Shown here piece after piece: positions 46,312 through 56,079 of a DNA stretch of 64,000 nt. The position numbers and the translations under genes were made by a program. The notes under the pieces were generated by a model, which was not told where the DNA came from, did no database searches, and saw only the letters and a program-made list of their open reading frames with translations. Origin of the DNA: Plasmodium brasilianum (taxonomy: Eukaryota; Apicomplexa; Aconoidasida; Haemosporida; Plasmodiidae); NCBI RefSeq assembly GCF_023973825.1, contig NC_090124.1, forward strand, positions 774,501 to 838,500, read 5' to 3'. Positions within the stretch are counted from its first letter, which is position 1. Each line of letters starts with the position of its first letter.

Positions 46312-49300
46312 ATGATTACTACGAAAAAAGAGGTTTGTTCGTTGTGGAACAAATTCCTCCACAGAAGCTACCTCACCCCATTCCATTGTTTAAACAGTAA
46401 CCGAGTTGTGAAATGTGTAAGATATGACTCCTTTAGTAGTTCTACAACTAGCTTAAACAGAACTGTGGATATATATGAACAACATGTTTGCAGTATAGAA
46501 GAGCTAAAAAGATGTTTATTTATTGAAAGAGTAAGTGAATATATGTTTAAAAAAATAATTCATAAAGCAAAAATAGATAGTAAGAATGATAGCAATGTAA
46601 CTATTGAGGATATGCTATTAGTACTAGTAGTGTTTAATAAAAATTATCCATATTTTAAGGATGAATACCCAGAAGAGTTTTATCATAATATATGTGTGAA
46701 CATACTAAGTAGAATAAAATTAAAAATTCATTATTTATATACTAGCAAAATGGTAATATACACAATGAATATTCTAACCAATTTAAAATTAGTTGACAAT
46801 ATTATATTAGATTCATATATGAATAAGTGTTCATACTTTATATTAAATGAAGAATACGAAATTTATGACCTTGTTCATTTTATTTCGATATTCAGTAATA
46901 TACATATTATGAAACAAGAATCCAAATTTAAAAAGTTAAAGCCTTTCAACTGGTCTTTAATAAAAACCATATGTGATAAGTTAACTTATAATTTTGACCA
47001 TTTATTTATGCTGTACAAGGATAATACTTATTCGTACAAGTTGAGGAAAGAAATTAAGGAACGTATGAAAATGATTAGAAGTGATCTGAGTAATAAGGCG
47101 CTTAATAAACTTCGTAATGAAGCGAGTGAGGATAAAAACCACTGTACGCATGGGATCCCTTCCGTGGGATCTTCTGAACCTGGAAAGCAAAGCTTGTTCA
47201 ACATTAGCAATGGCAATAGTAGCCGTTTTGGATGCTCATCAATGTTTGAGGATGAGTCTCCGCACACACTAAAGACGCTTCTGCTCATCAGCAAAAGCTT
47301 AAGAGATTTGAAATATGTTCATGTGAGTTTATTAAACGAAGTTATGAATAAACTAAAAAAGGATTTACTACATACGAACGAACCATATATTAATATAAGT
47401 AGCCATGTAACCAATAAAATATTTTATATCATGCAATGCTTTTTATTTTTGCAATTGGAGTATCATATGTTTTATAAAAGCATCTTAAATGTATTTCAGA
47501 ATCATTTAAAAAGATTAAACAATTTAGTAGTTGTTTTTTTTTTATTAGCAAAAAATAAATTATTCCCTTCTAAAACTATTCATATATTTGATTCAATTTT
47601 TATAGAAAAGGTCAATAATGGACTTTATGATTCGACACAACTCATTACCCTTTTAGAGTCATATGCAATGCATAAATATAGAGAAACTACTCTAATTAAT
47701 TGTATACTTTTTTATTTGATTCCGCAAAATGGGTCCTTGGAAAGGGGACAAGAAGAATTACATGTTCAGATTAGGAAGAACAACATGTGTGGTCACTTCT
47801 CCCATTGTAGGGATAGAGAAGCAGATGCAGATAGAGTTGTTGGTGGAGGAGAGTACCACAATACGACGCAAAATGCAGACTTGTATGATCATTATGAAAA
47901 AGGAGGTTCACCCAGAAAGGGAAATAATATGGACCCGTTAGACTGCATAATGGAGGATACTACTGAAATTAAGAGCGGCAAAAAAATATATAGTAGTGGA
48001 AATATCACTGATGGTGATACACACACATGTAGTATAAATGATAATTATAAGGACAGATTAAATGGAACAAGTGGAATCAGTGATATTGGCAGTATTGGTA
48101 GAATTGACGATATTGGTAGAATTGACGATATTGGTAGAATTGACGGTATTGGTAGAATTGACGGTATTGGTAGAATTGACGGTAATCAAGGAGCAGGGCT
48201 TACAAATCCCAGCAGTTCTGGTCATGCCCACAGCTGCAGTAAACAGTACGCTCCACTCGACCTGAGTGAGAGCATAAGAGTGCTCTATAGCCTGTTCAAA
48301 TTAGACATTTATGAAGAAAAGCTAACAAGTCAAATATGCAATTCATTGAACGATCGAACTATACATGTTATAAGCTACAAGTTGTTAATTAAATTATTAC
48401 TATGCTTATGTTACTTTTCAATTGATAATGTAAATATATATAATTTAATGCTTAAAAATTTAATAAAATATGATATAATCTTAGATAGCATATATTTAAC
48501 ACAATTACAAATATGCGAACTTGCACTTAGGACTCAACATGTACCTAATGTATACCATAAATTAGATATTGAATGTAAAGAATATATTAATTGTATAAGA
48601 AATAAAATTAAAGAAATAGAGTATCATATTAAATCAGACCTACAAGAGAATGTAAAACAGATCCTTTTGACTTTTAATTTATGTGCAGAAGAGGAAGTAT
48701 CCATTGGACCTTATAATGTCGACTTTGTTGAAGAGGATAAAGCTGTTTTTTATTTTGCAAAAGATTATATCTCAACAACAATAGAAAAAAAAAAAAAAAT
48801 AAATTGTAGCAGTAGTACACCTGGTTATACATATGACACAAACTGCTTCTCGCAAAATTTGAAAAGTGAAGGAAACCCACAAAAAGGTAGTACTCCATTG
48901 AATCAAACGGGTAGTACTACATTGGGACAAACACGCGAAAGTTACATATCACAGAATGGTGAGCAACTTAGGATGGATAGAGAAAGTAGTAGTACTCCCC
49001 CCAAAGGGGTACACAATCGACAACAAATTGAAGAGAACAAAATAATCATAGAAGTAGATGGTGAACACCATTTTTATAAAAACACAAAATCGTACACATC
49101 TTTTTCAAAATTAAAACATAAGCTGCTAAATGATTTGGGCTATACTGTCATTAATATACCATATTTTGTTTGGGCTTTATTAAAAACAGATTTACACAAA
49201 AAAGCTTATATTAAAAAATTATTATCAGATAAGACTAATTTTCATTTAAGACAAATTCTATCACTTAATCAAAGTAATGAACCATTAAGTAAAAGTCAAG

Positions 49301-49422
49301 TTTCTCAAATAAACCAAACTGTACAACAGTCCAAGAGTAAAACAAACTTTTTGATAGACATTGCGAAATATAGAAAAAAAAATAAGCTGAAATTTTTAAA
49401 AAAGAAAATCAAAAATGTGTAA
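46312..49422 (+). CDS. RAP-domain protein, probably organellar RNA-binding
   Basis: 1,036 residues from ATG at 46312. The N-terminus (TTKKEVCSLWNKFLHRSYL) is basic and could be a mitochondrial or apicoplast targeting sequence; this is inference. Most of the protein is helical with short repeated hydrophobic blocks, interrupted by low-complexity insertions: a Ser/Asn/Gly-rich one, an 18-bp repeat giving GRIDDI (DNA about 48085-48190), and a Ser/Thr-rich one before the end. A RAP domain closes it (about residues 905-965): IIIEVDGEHHFYKN, then KLKHKLLNDLGYTVINIPYFVW. The VDG.HHF and LG..V..IPY.VW pattern is diagnostic. RAP proteins are expanded in apicomplexans and act in organellar RNA processing or translation. 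Single exon. Confidence 0.93.
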   Translation: MITTKKEVCSLWNKFLHRSYLTPFHCLNSNRVVKCVRYDSFSSSTTSLNRTVDIYEQHVCSIEELKRCLFIERVSEYMFKKIIHKAKIDSKNDSNVTIEDMLLVLVVFNKNYPYFKDEYPEEFYHNICVNILSRIKLKIHYLYTSKMVIYTMNILTNLKLVDNIILDSYMNKCSYFILNEEYEIYDLVHFISIFSNIHIMKQESKFKKLKPFNWSLIKTICDKLTYNFDHLFMLYKDNTYSYKLRKEIKERMKMIRSDLSNKALNKLRNEASEDKNHCTHGIPSVGSSEPGKQSLFNISNGNSSRFGCSSMFEDESPHTLKTLLLISKSLRDLKYVHVSLLNEVMNKLKKDLLHTNEPYINISSHVTNKIFYIMQCFLFLQLEYHMFYKSILNVFQNHLKRLNNLVVVFFLLAKNKLFPSKTIHIFDSIFIEKVNNGLYDSTQLITLLESYAMHKYRETTLINCILFYLIPQNGSLERGQEELHVQIRKNNMCGHFSHCRDREADADRVVGGGEYHNTTQNADLYDHYEKGGSPRKGNNMDPLDCIMEDTTEIKSGKKIYSSGNITDGDTHTCSINDNYKDRLNGTSGISDIGSIGRIDDIGRIDDIGRIDGIGRIDGIGRIDGNQGAGLTNPSSSGHAHSCSKQYAPLDLSESIRVLYSLFKLDIYEEKLTSQICNSLNDRTIHVISYKLLIKLLLCLCYFSIDNVNIYNLMLKNLIKYDIILDSIYLTQLQICELALRTQHVPNVYHKLDIECKEYINCIRNKIKEIEYHIKSDLQENVKQILLTFNLCAEEEVSIGPYNVDFVEEDKAVFYFAKDYISTTIEKKKKINCSSSTPGYTYDTNCFSQNLKSEGNPQKGSTPLNQTGSTTLGQTRESYISQNGEQLRMDRESSSTPPKGVHNRQQIEENKIIIEVDGEHHFYKNTKSYTSFSKLKHKLLNDLGYTVINIPYFVWALLKTDLHKKAYIKKLLSDKTNFHLRQILSLNQSNEPLSKSQVSQINQTVQQSKSKTNFLIDIAKYRKKNKLKFLKKKIKNV
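48085..48190 (+). repeat. 18-bp coding tandem repeat (GRIDDI)
   Basis: GGTAGAATTGACGATATT units, about six copies, in frame in the RAP protein. Confidence 0.85.
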
Positions 49423-49621
49423 CTTGGAAAAGGGGAAGGAAGACAATGTGGATGACAATAATTACGCAATTTTCTCTTTTGAACGTAGCCATTATTGTTT
49501 TTCTTTTTATTTTATGTCCCTTAGATATTATTATTTGGATTTTGTTCTTTTTCTTTCTAGCCACACTTCCTTAGTGGCAATGCTAATATAAGGTGGATGA
49601 ACCTAATATGTTTCACAAGGG

Positions 49622-49658
<37 letters not shown>

Positions 49659-50549
49659 TTTTCTTTAAAAAAAATTATTATCTGTTTTTCTACATTGCGT
49701 ACATGTCCACAGTTGTGCTACACTATTGAAATATAAAAATATAAAAAATATAAATATGTGGAAAATAAAAAAATATTGCAAAATTGATGGCGAAATTGTT
49801 CCGATTTCCCAACATTATATGTTACAATTCGGGTGAAAAAATATGCACAAATTTTGATGGCATTGTGCAATGTTTGATGTGTGAATGCATACTGTGTAAG
49901 ATGAAATTTTTTTTTTTTTTTTTTTTTGCCTCTCAGTGTGTACTGGTTTTTCGAGTTCAAAAAAAATATCAACGCAATTGTTACTCATATACGTACGGAT
50001 GTGCGTGTTGATAAAAAAATTTACAAGGCTTCCTCCAACCCCGTTGGACTATGCTCCATGTGGCATAACACGCACACGTAAGGAATTAAATATATACATA
50101 TATGTACGCATATATATATATATATATATATATGTATAAAAGTATGTACATATATATGGAAAGTACAGTGTAGCCAAAATGCTGCTCAAAGTAGTTCGTT
50201 GGCACGATGAGCATATCTATACAGAAAAAAGCACACACATGAATGTACACAGATACATGCACACGTACATATATACAGGCATACATGATTGCGATGATCG
50301 GTAAGCGTACATTGTCGACGCTTGTATCATGTGCCAGTAACTTCCTTAAAGAGTTTAATAGAATTTTATGCTTCTGTTTTATGCAGCTTATTCATACACT
50401 GACTGTCGTGAATTCACTAAAGTGTAAACATAATTGAATGCAGGGAGAAGTTGTTAGAAGAGATGATGGATGGTATAACGTAGGATATAACACCACATAT
50501 GCAAGCGTATTCAACCACATATATAATTCCACATATGGTGGTAGATGGA
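49423..50549. other. Convergent intergenic region with a possible tiny ORF
   Basis: Contains A34 at 49622-49655, (TA)n near 50108-50132, and a 50-residue ATG frame at 50285-50437 (+) with ordinary composition (KRTLSTLVSCASNFLKEFNR), less AT-rich than its flanks. No splice or homology support, so the ORF is not called as a gene. Confidence 0.5.
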
Positions 50550-53549
50550 TCAAAAGTTGTCGATGTCCTCCTGGAAGTCCAAGTCGTCCTCATCAATTTT
50601 ATCGTCTGTTTGATAATTCTTAAACGTGTTATACCCATAGGTGTTTTTGTTGGAAGCAACCCCATCTGCAATGGTACCAGCATAGTTGGGATGAATACGT
50701 AAGATGACGTTTTCATTATCGTGTTCATTTGTTTCTGATAATAATTTCATATCTTGATTAATTAATCTTTGAATAATTTTTTTTAATTTGTAGACCCATT
50801 CATCTACTTGTTCAGTAGATTCTGCTTTTGCGTAAACTTGTAAATATGACTCGATAAGTTGGTCTTGCGTGATACATTCATTATTATTATTAAATTCATA
50901 TTCTTTAATTATTTCAAAAATGATAGCTGATATGTATTGGTATTCACTTGCTTTTATGGTAGTAACTTTTCTGCTTTGTTCCACATTATCTTCATTAGTA
51001 TTACTACTACGCGCAGTGTTATTAATACCATTCCTATTACTATTTATGCTAGTATTCATATGATTATTATCAACTTGTTGTTCATCCCATTTGTTATTCC
51101 TATTGCCCATGAGTGACTTGTTCACCTTATAAAATTCCTCCTCAAGATTTATTTCCTTTTCATTTGATATCTTTTTCATAGAAGCCTTAAAAATAGCACA
51201 AGCAATTTCTACATGTTTTATATCAACAAAATGAGAAAACTTTAACTTAGCTACAGCTTCACTTAACCGAATAAGAGACTCTAGTTGACGTACTGTCATC
51301 CGCATAGATCGTTGTGCACCAGGAGAATACTCGATATTTCTAAAAGATACATAATAATGTATTAATTTATATTTTGCTTCATCAGTTAACAATGGTTTGA
51401 CTCGTTTACTAAGCTCTAAATATATTTCCAATTTAATATTGTCTAATTTTCCTGCAGTTGCTTTTAAATGTTTTTCCGCTTCTTCACCACAGTGCATGGA
51501 AACTAAATGATTAGCTATGTTTGTGTCCTTGTCAATATCAATACTATCCAACATGGTGTAAAATAAATCAAAACGAGACAATAAGGGAGCTGGTATATTC
51601 ACATTCTGAGCAAATGTTTTTAACGAATCATATCTACCATATTTTGGATTACATGCAGCAAGAACAGATGCTCTTGCGTTTAACGTAGCTTGTATACCTG
51701 CTTTTGTTATAGAAATGGTTTGTTGTTCCATGGCTTCATGAATTGCTACTCTATCTTTTTCATCCATTTTGTCAAATTCGTCTATACAGCAAATACCTTG
51801 ATCAGCATACATCAATGCACCTGCTTCTAAGACTGTATCACCTTGATCTGGATCTCTGTGTACTGCTGCAGTTAAACCAGCAGCTGTTGAACCTTTCCCT
51901 GATGTAAATATTGCTCTAGGTGCAAAACTTTCTACATATTTTAATATTTCACTCTTCGCTGTACCTGGATCACCAACAATACACATATTTATATCTCCTC
52001 TTAATTTACAGTTAGATGTTATTTTTTGAACACCTCCCGTCATCATTAATAATGCACCTTTTTTTATTTCAATATTTCCCCAAATTTTTGGAGCAATACA
52101 TTCTGCTAATATATCAATAGTATTTGGATGCATCGCTATATCTCTTAACCATTTCAAGTCATCACAATTTAAGATTTCTTCACAATTTATATCTATTTGT
52201 GTTTGTTCATCAAACGAGTTATTATCCTTTTTCGAATTATTTAATTTTTCAATTTGACATCCATATATACATAATTTATGATTTAAGTCTTGAACACCTA
52301 CTCCTTTAATACCTGTTAACCCTTGAGATACTAATGAATTTTCATTTTTCCTTAACATCTGTCTAGCTACACTTCTAGGTATATCACCTGGTTTCATTAA
52401 TGTTGGTATATCAGGTACAACAATTAAACATCCCGTAACGATTATACGATCTCCTGCATGAACAGAATCAACTATATCATTCCTTAGAATGACATCCATA
52501 TTTCTAGGCATAGAACCTGGTGGACTTTCTTGAGCTATTTCTTGTAATCTTATTTTTTGCCAATCCACAAAGTAAGATTGTTCTAAAACTAAAGACCAAT
52601 CATACATATTACTACAGCTAGCTGAAGGGCATTTACTTGGTTGAGTATATCGGAATTGTTGTTTAACTCCATTAATTATATTACCACATTCATTACATTT
52701 AAAAGAAGCTAAAGTTAATTCTGGTCTAACATCTGATGTCCTTGTAACTTGACCTCTAACACTAATCATTTCACCTAACATTTCACATCTTAAACTTCTT
52801 AACGAATGAATTGGATTCTTTTTATTATAAAAACGTAAACAAAGTTTACCCACTTCTCTAGTCTTAATTGGATTAATGCTTTCTGCTAATAATTGTACTT
52901 TTTGTTCAAATATATCTAAGATTCTTAAAAAATGTCTTTTTATATACATATATAATTGGCTTCCTATATCAAAGTTATTTTTATTAGTTGGCTCCCACAT
53001 TAACACATGTTTCATATCAACAACTAATACCTTATTTCTTGAATACGAATTTTGCAAAATTGAAAATAAAAGTAATACATAATGAGCATCTTTTGCTATT
53101 TCCAGTGAACTTGGAAAATCAAAATTTAGGTTGTCCTTCCACACACTATCATTATCGTCATCATCATCACCATCATTATCATCATTTTCGTTATCATTAT
53201 TATTATCATCATCGTTATGCTCATGCTCATCCGCCTTGTTCTCTATCCTAGTATTATCGCTGGTCATTCCACCTCTACGAACGGGACGTCTTTTTTTACT
53301 CTTTTTTTCAGTAAATGTTTTTAAAAATTTTTCGAAAACTTTTGCCATATTTTCATCTTGAACATATGATGGTTCCTCCTCCTCATCCTCATCATCCTCT
53401 TCCTCTTCTTCACCCACTAAATCGTTAATACTTAAATTAGAGCTCTCATCATATTTCCTTTTTTTTTGATATGTTGACGTTTCATTATTTCCAAAAGCAC
53501 TGTGGGCATCAAGTCCAGACATTTCACTCTCGTTAAACATAACAGACAT
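50550..53549 (-). CDS. MCM6: DNA replication licensing factor MCM6
   Basis: 999 residues from ATG at 53549. An acidic N-terminal extension (Asp/Asn run, DNA about 53150-53220) precedes the MCM N-domain. It has a zinc-binding CNEC...CPSASC, the VRGQVTRTSDVRPEL strand and FVDWQKIRLQE, which are MCM6-type. The AAA+ domain carries Walker A GDPGTAKS (about 524), Walker B CIDEFDKM (about 588) and arginine finger SRFDLFY (about 656). A winged-helix region closes it. MCM6 is one of six subunits of the MCM2-7 replicative helicase, loaded at origins and active with Cdc45 and GINS in the nucleus. The subunit call rests on N-domain similarity. Single exon; all ATPase residues intact. Confidence 0.96.
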   Translation of the reverse strand: MSVMFNESEMSGLDAHSAFGNNETSTYQKKRKYDESSNLSINDLVGEEEEEDDEDEEEEPSYVQDENMAKVFEKFLKTFTEKKSKKRRPVRRGGMTSDNTRIENKADEHEHNDDDNNNDNENDDNDGDDDDDNDSVWKDNLNFDFPSSLEIAKDAHYVLLLFSILQNSYSRNKVLVVDMKHVLMWEPTNKNNFDIGSQLYMYIKRHFLRILDIFEQKVQLLAESINPIKTREVGKLCLRFYNKKNPIHSLRSLRCEMLGEMISVRGQVTRTSDVRPELTLASFKCNECGNIINGVKQQFRYTQPSKCPSASCSNMYDWSLVLEQSYFVDWQKIRLQEIAQESPPGSMPRNMDVILRNDIVDSVHAGDRIIVTGCLIVVPDIPTLMKPGDIPRSVARQMLRKNENSLVSQGLTGIKGVGVQDLNHKLCIYGCQIEKLNNSKKDNNSFDEQTQIDINCEEILNCDDLKWLRDIAMHPNTIDILAECIAPKIWGNIEIKKGALLMMTGGVQKITSNCKLRGDINMCIVGDPGTAKSEILKYVESFAPRAIFTSGKGSTAAGLTAAVHRDPDQGDTVLEAGALMYADQGICCIDEFDKMDEKDRVAIHEAMEQQTISITKAGIQATLNARASVLAACNPKYGRYDSLKTFAQNVNIPAPLLSRFDLFYTMLDSIDIDKDTNIANHLVSMHCGEEAEKHLKATAGKLDNIKLEIYLELSKRVKPLLTDEAKYKLIHYYVSFRNIEYSPGAQRSMRMTVRQLESLIRLSEAVAKLKFSHFVDIKHVEIACAIFKASMKKISNEKEINLEEEFYKVNKSLMGNRNNKWDEQQVDNNHMNTSINSNRNGINNTARSSNTNEDNVEQSRKVTTIKASEYQYISAIIFEIIKEYEFNNNNECITQDQLIESYLQVYAKAESTEQVDEWVYKLKKIIQRLINQDMKLLSETNEHDNENVILRIHPNYAGTIADGVASNKNTYGYNTFKNYQTDDKIDEDDLDFQEDIDNF

Positions 53550-54054
53550 TTTTATGAAAACTGCTACAATACGGTAATAAGTTTGTTCCTCTCACACACT
53601 TGTACTTTCGTACCTTTACTCGGAAGGGGAGTACTATTTGCTTTATGTGTGTATATGATATCGTTGTGAGTCTTTGCGTGTGTTTGTGCGTCTTACGTGT
53701 CCGTTATAATGATTTCCTAAAATAAATTGTACACAGTGCCGTACAGGTAAATTAGCGGCAAAATAGGTATAATGTGGCTATGAATAACAACACGATTTAA
53801 CGAAGCGCATTCGAATAATACATGCATATACTACCATACATACATATACACATAAACACACATTTATAACAGCTGCATAATTTCGACATACAAATACAGC
53901 ACTTTTGAGTATTTATTTATTTTAAAATAAAGGAAAACAGTATATGCATAACTCTTTTTTGTCAAAATTGTCAGATTCAAAATACAGTGTAGCGTGTGCT
54001 ACCACTGGCTAGGGTCTTTCGAGGATAAATATAGGCAGTACACGCGCGATGAGC

Positions 54055-54091
<37 letters not shown>

Positions 54092-54542
54092 TATGTGTGT
54101 ATCTACGGGAAGTACTATATTTACAAGCACATATGCATAAAGCGGATTTCTGGGTTTTATATGTCCTATTTTACACAATGCGTTTTGTTCAACCTTTTTT
54201 TTTTTTTTTTTTTTTTCCTAAAAAAAAAATTTTCTTCAAAAACTTCTGCTACGATATAATTTTTTTACGTATACTTTTTACTTTCTTTCCACCGTTTCGA
54301 ATTTATTCTGAAATGCTGTTCCAACTTCACCAATATTTTTTGGTTTATTCTTGGAGTATTTTATTTATGATTATCTGCAAATTACTTTTGCAAAAAATTG
54401 GGAAGGTACAGCGGCTGGTTAAAAATTAGGTACACACATATGCACATACATGAATAAATGCATACATGCGTATGTTCGCATATACGTGTACACGTGTGTA
54501 TGTTCATTAGCTCTTTTTTTTTTTTTCCTGCTTGTTCAACTA
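53550..54542. other. Upstream region of MCM6 (minus) and of a possible small + gene
   Basis: AT-rich with (TA)n at about 54056-54092 and poly(T) 54197-54216. An ATG frame at 54313-54405 (MLFQLHQYFLVYSWSILFMI) ends at a donor-like GTACAG and is hydrophobic. It might be a first exon of the following gene, but its phase does not join. Confidence 0.45.
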
Positions 54543-54860
54543 ATGGAGCACATAAAAAATACATACACACCTTCTTACGCGGCAAGACGTTTGAATGCTT
54601 CTTTTATTTGCTTGAATATCGGTAAGGTTGAGAAATATTTTCTGCTCGTAATTTTTTCCCCATTTGGTTAATTTAAATTGACAGAAAAAAAAAAAAAAAA
54701 AAGGGGAAAGCGATACGAAACGAAATGCGGTAAAATGAAGAGAAGTAAAAATTATGAAAATAAAAATTATGAAAATAAAAATTATGAAAATAAAAATTAT
54801 GAAAATAAAAATTATGGAAGTAAAAATTATGGATGTAAAAATTATGGAAGTAAAAAATGA
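54543..54860 (+). CDS. Possible small spliced gene with NYENK repeats
   Basis: A frame from ATG 54543 reads MEHIKNTYTPSYAARRLNAS up to a GTAAGG donor (exon end 54621). An acceptor ...AATTGACAG leads to an exon at 54685-54860, and the phases join (codon GAA). Exon 2 begins with a Lys run from an 18-nt poly(A), then GKRYETKCGKMKRSK, then a 15-bp repeat giving NYENK/NYGSK, and ends KKTGA. The product would be about 84 residues. A different frame of exon 1 also reads ordinary sequence (GAHKKYIHTFLRGKTFECFF) but meets a stop in exon 2. An upstream first exon is possible. No family recognised. The 3n repeat and phase agreement favour a gene; the start does not. Confidence 0.35.
54748..54855 (+). 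repeat. 15-bp tandem repeat (NYENK)
   Basis: AATTATGAAAATAAA units, about seven copies, the last ones diverged to AATTATGGAAGTAAA. Open in the frame of the possible small gene. Confidence 0.85.
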
Positions 54861-56079
54861 ATGAGATGATAATGGGCATACCAGTAATACATATATACGT
54901 GAATGAAATACGCAATTCTTGAACAGTGTTTAAAAGTTTATTTCAGGGGTGAAAAAAGATGAAGTTAACAAAGCAAAAGAAGTAAATTCAATAGAGCCCT
55001 ATACGAATAGGACAATGAGGAATATTTGTTCGAGTACATACAATTCGAAAACGAGCAAGAGGCAAAAAAAAACAAAACAAAACAAAACAAAAATAAATAA
55101 ATAAATAAATAAATAAATATATAAATAAATAAATAGGATAAGATGGAAAAATAAAATACGATGTAACATTATATAACACGATAAAATAAAATGTGATAAA
55201 ATAGAAAGACAAAAAAAAAAAAAGATTATACAAATAAATTTGCACTTGTGTATATGTGCGTGTGCATAGAAGAGAGATAAAACTGGGCAAGGGCGACACA
55301 CTTTTTTTTTTTTTTTTTTTTTCTGTTTTCTTTTTTCACCTTGCCTGTACATAAATTCCAAAATGAAATATCATTATTTTTTTTAAACAAATAAAGTATC
55401 ACTAAATGGAGAAGAATATGAGAAATAATAAAATGTATATAATAAAAAGAAAAAAAAAGGGCTTAAAATCTAAGCGTAAAAAGAACAAAAAACAATTTTC
55501 CTAAAAATGAAGGAAATTTTTCAAATAGTCAAGACATACAAGGTGCTACAGTGTAATGTGTGTAGAAATGGGGTACCAATTTTTTTGGATATAAAACAAA
55601 ACAACAAAATTTTTTAATTTATGATTACGTTCGTCCACTTTGACATATACGTCTTGGGTTTGTTTTTGTTTTTGTTTTTGTTTGGTCATATATATTTATG
55701 TACTTTTGTATTCGTAAATATGTGTGTATATTCATCTATAACATGTATTCACGTATATATAAATATATATATATATGCTATTATTGTGGGTATTTACAAA
55801 TGCATTCAAATAAAATATATATCTGTTTAATACAAAATTCATTTCTTACATTTCTTTTTACTTGGACTCAAGTAGCAGGAAAGCTCAAAAATTGGAAACA
55901 CAGTTTCCTTGCCATTTACCACTCTTCACCATTATATTTTCGTACACATTTTTTATATGTAATGGTAAAAGTTAACGGGTTATCCTTTTTCCATAAACCT
56001 TCGACTGGCAAAATTTGATACAATTTTATTTTCATCCCTTTTGTTTATTACCCCCATTGAATAACATCAGTGCGCTGCA
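54861..56079. other. Intergenic, nothing recognised
   Basis: AT-rich with AAACA/AAATA runs (55065-55135), poly(A) and poly(T) tracts (55209-55222, 55302-55322). The right end holds the 3' UTR of the ZNF830-like gene. Confidence 0.5.

Noticed and set aside
53164..53361. His/Ser/Leu-rich + strand frames
   Set aside because: Antisense shadow of the acidic repeat in the MCM6 N-terminus.
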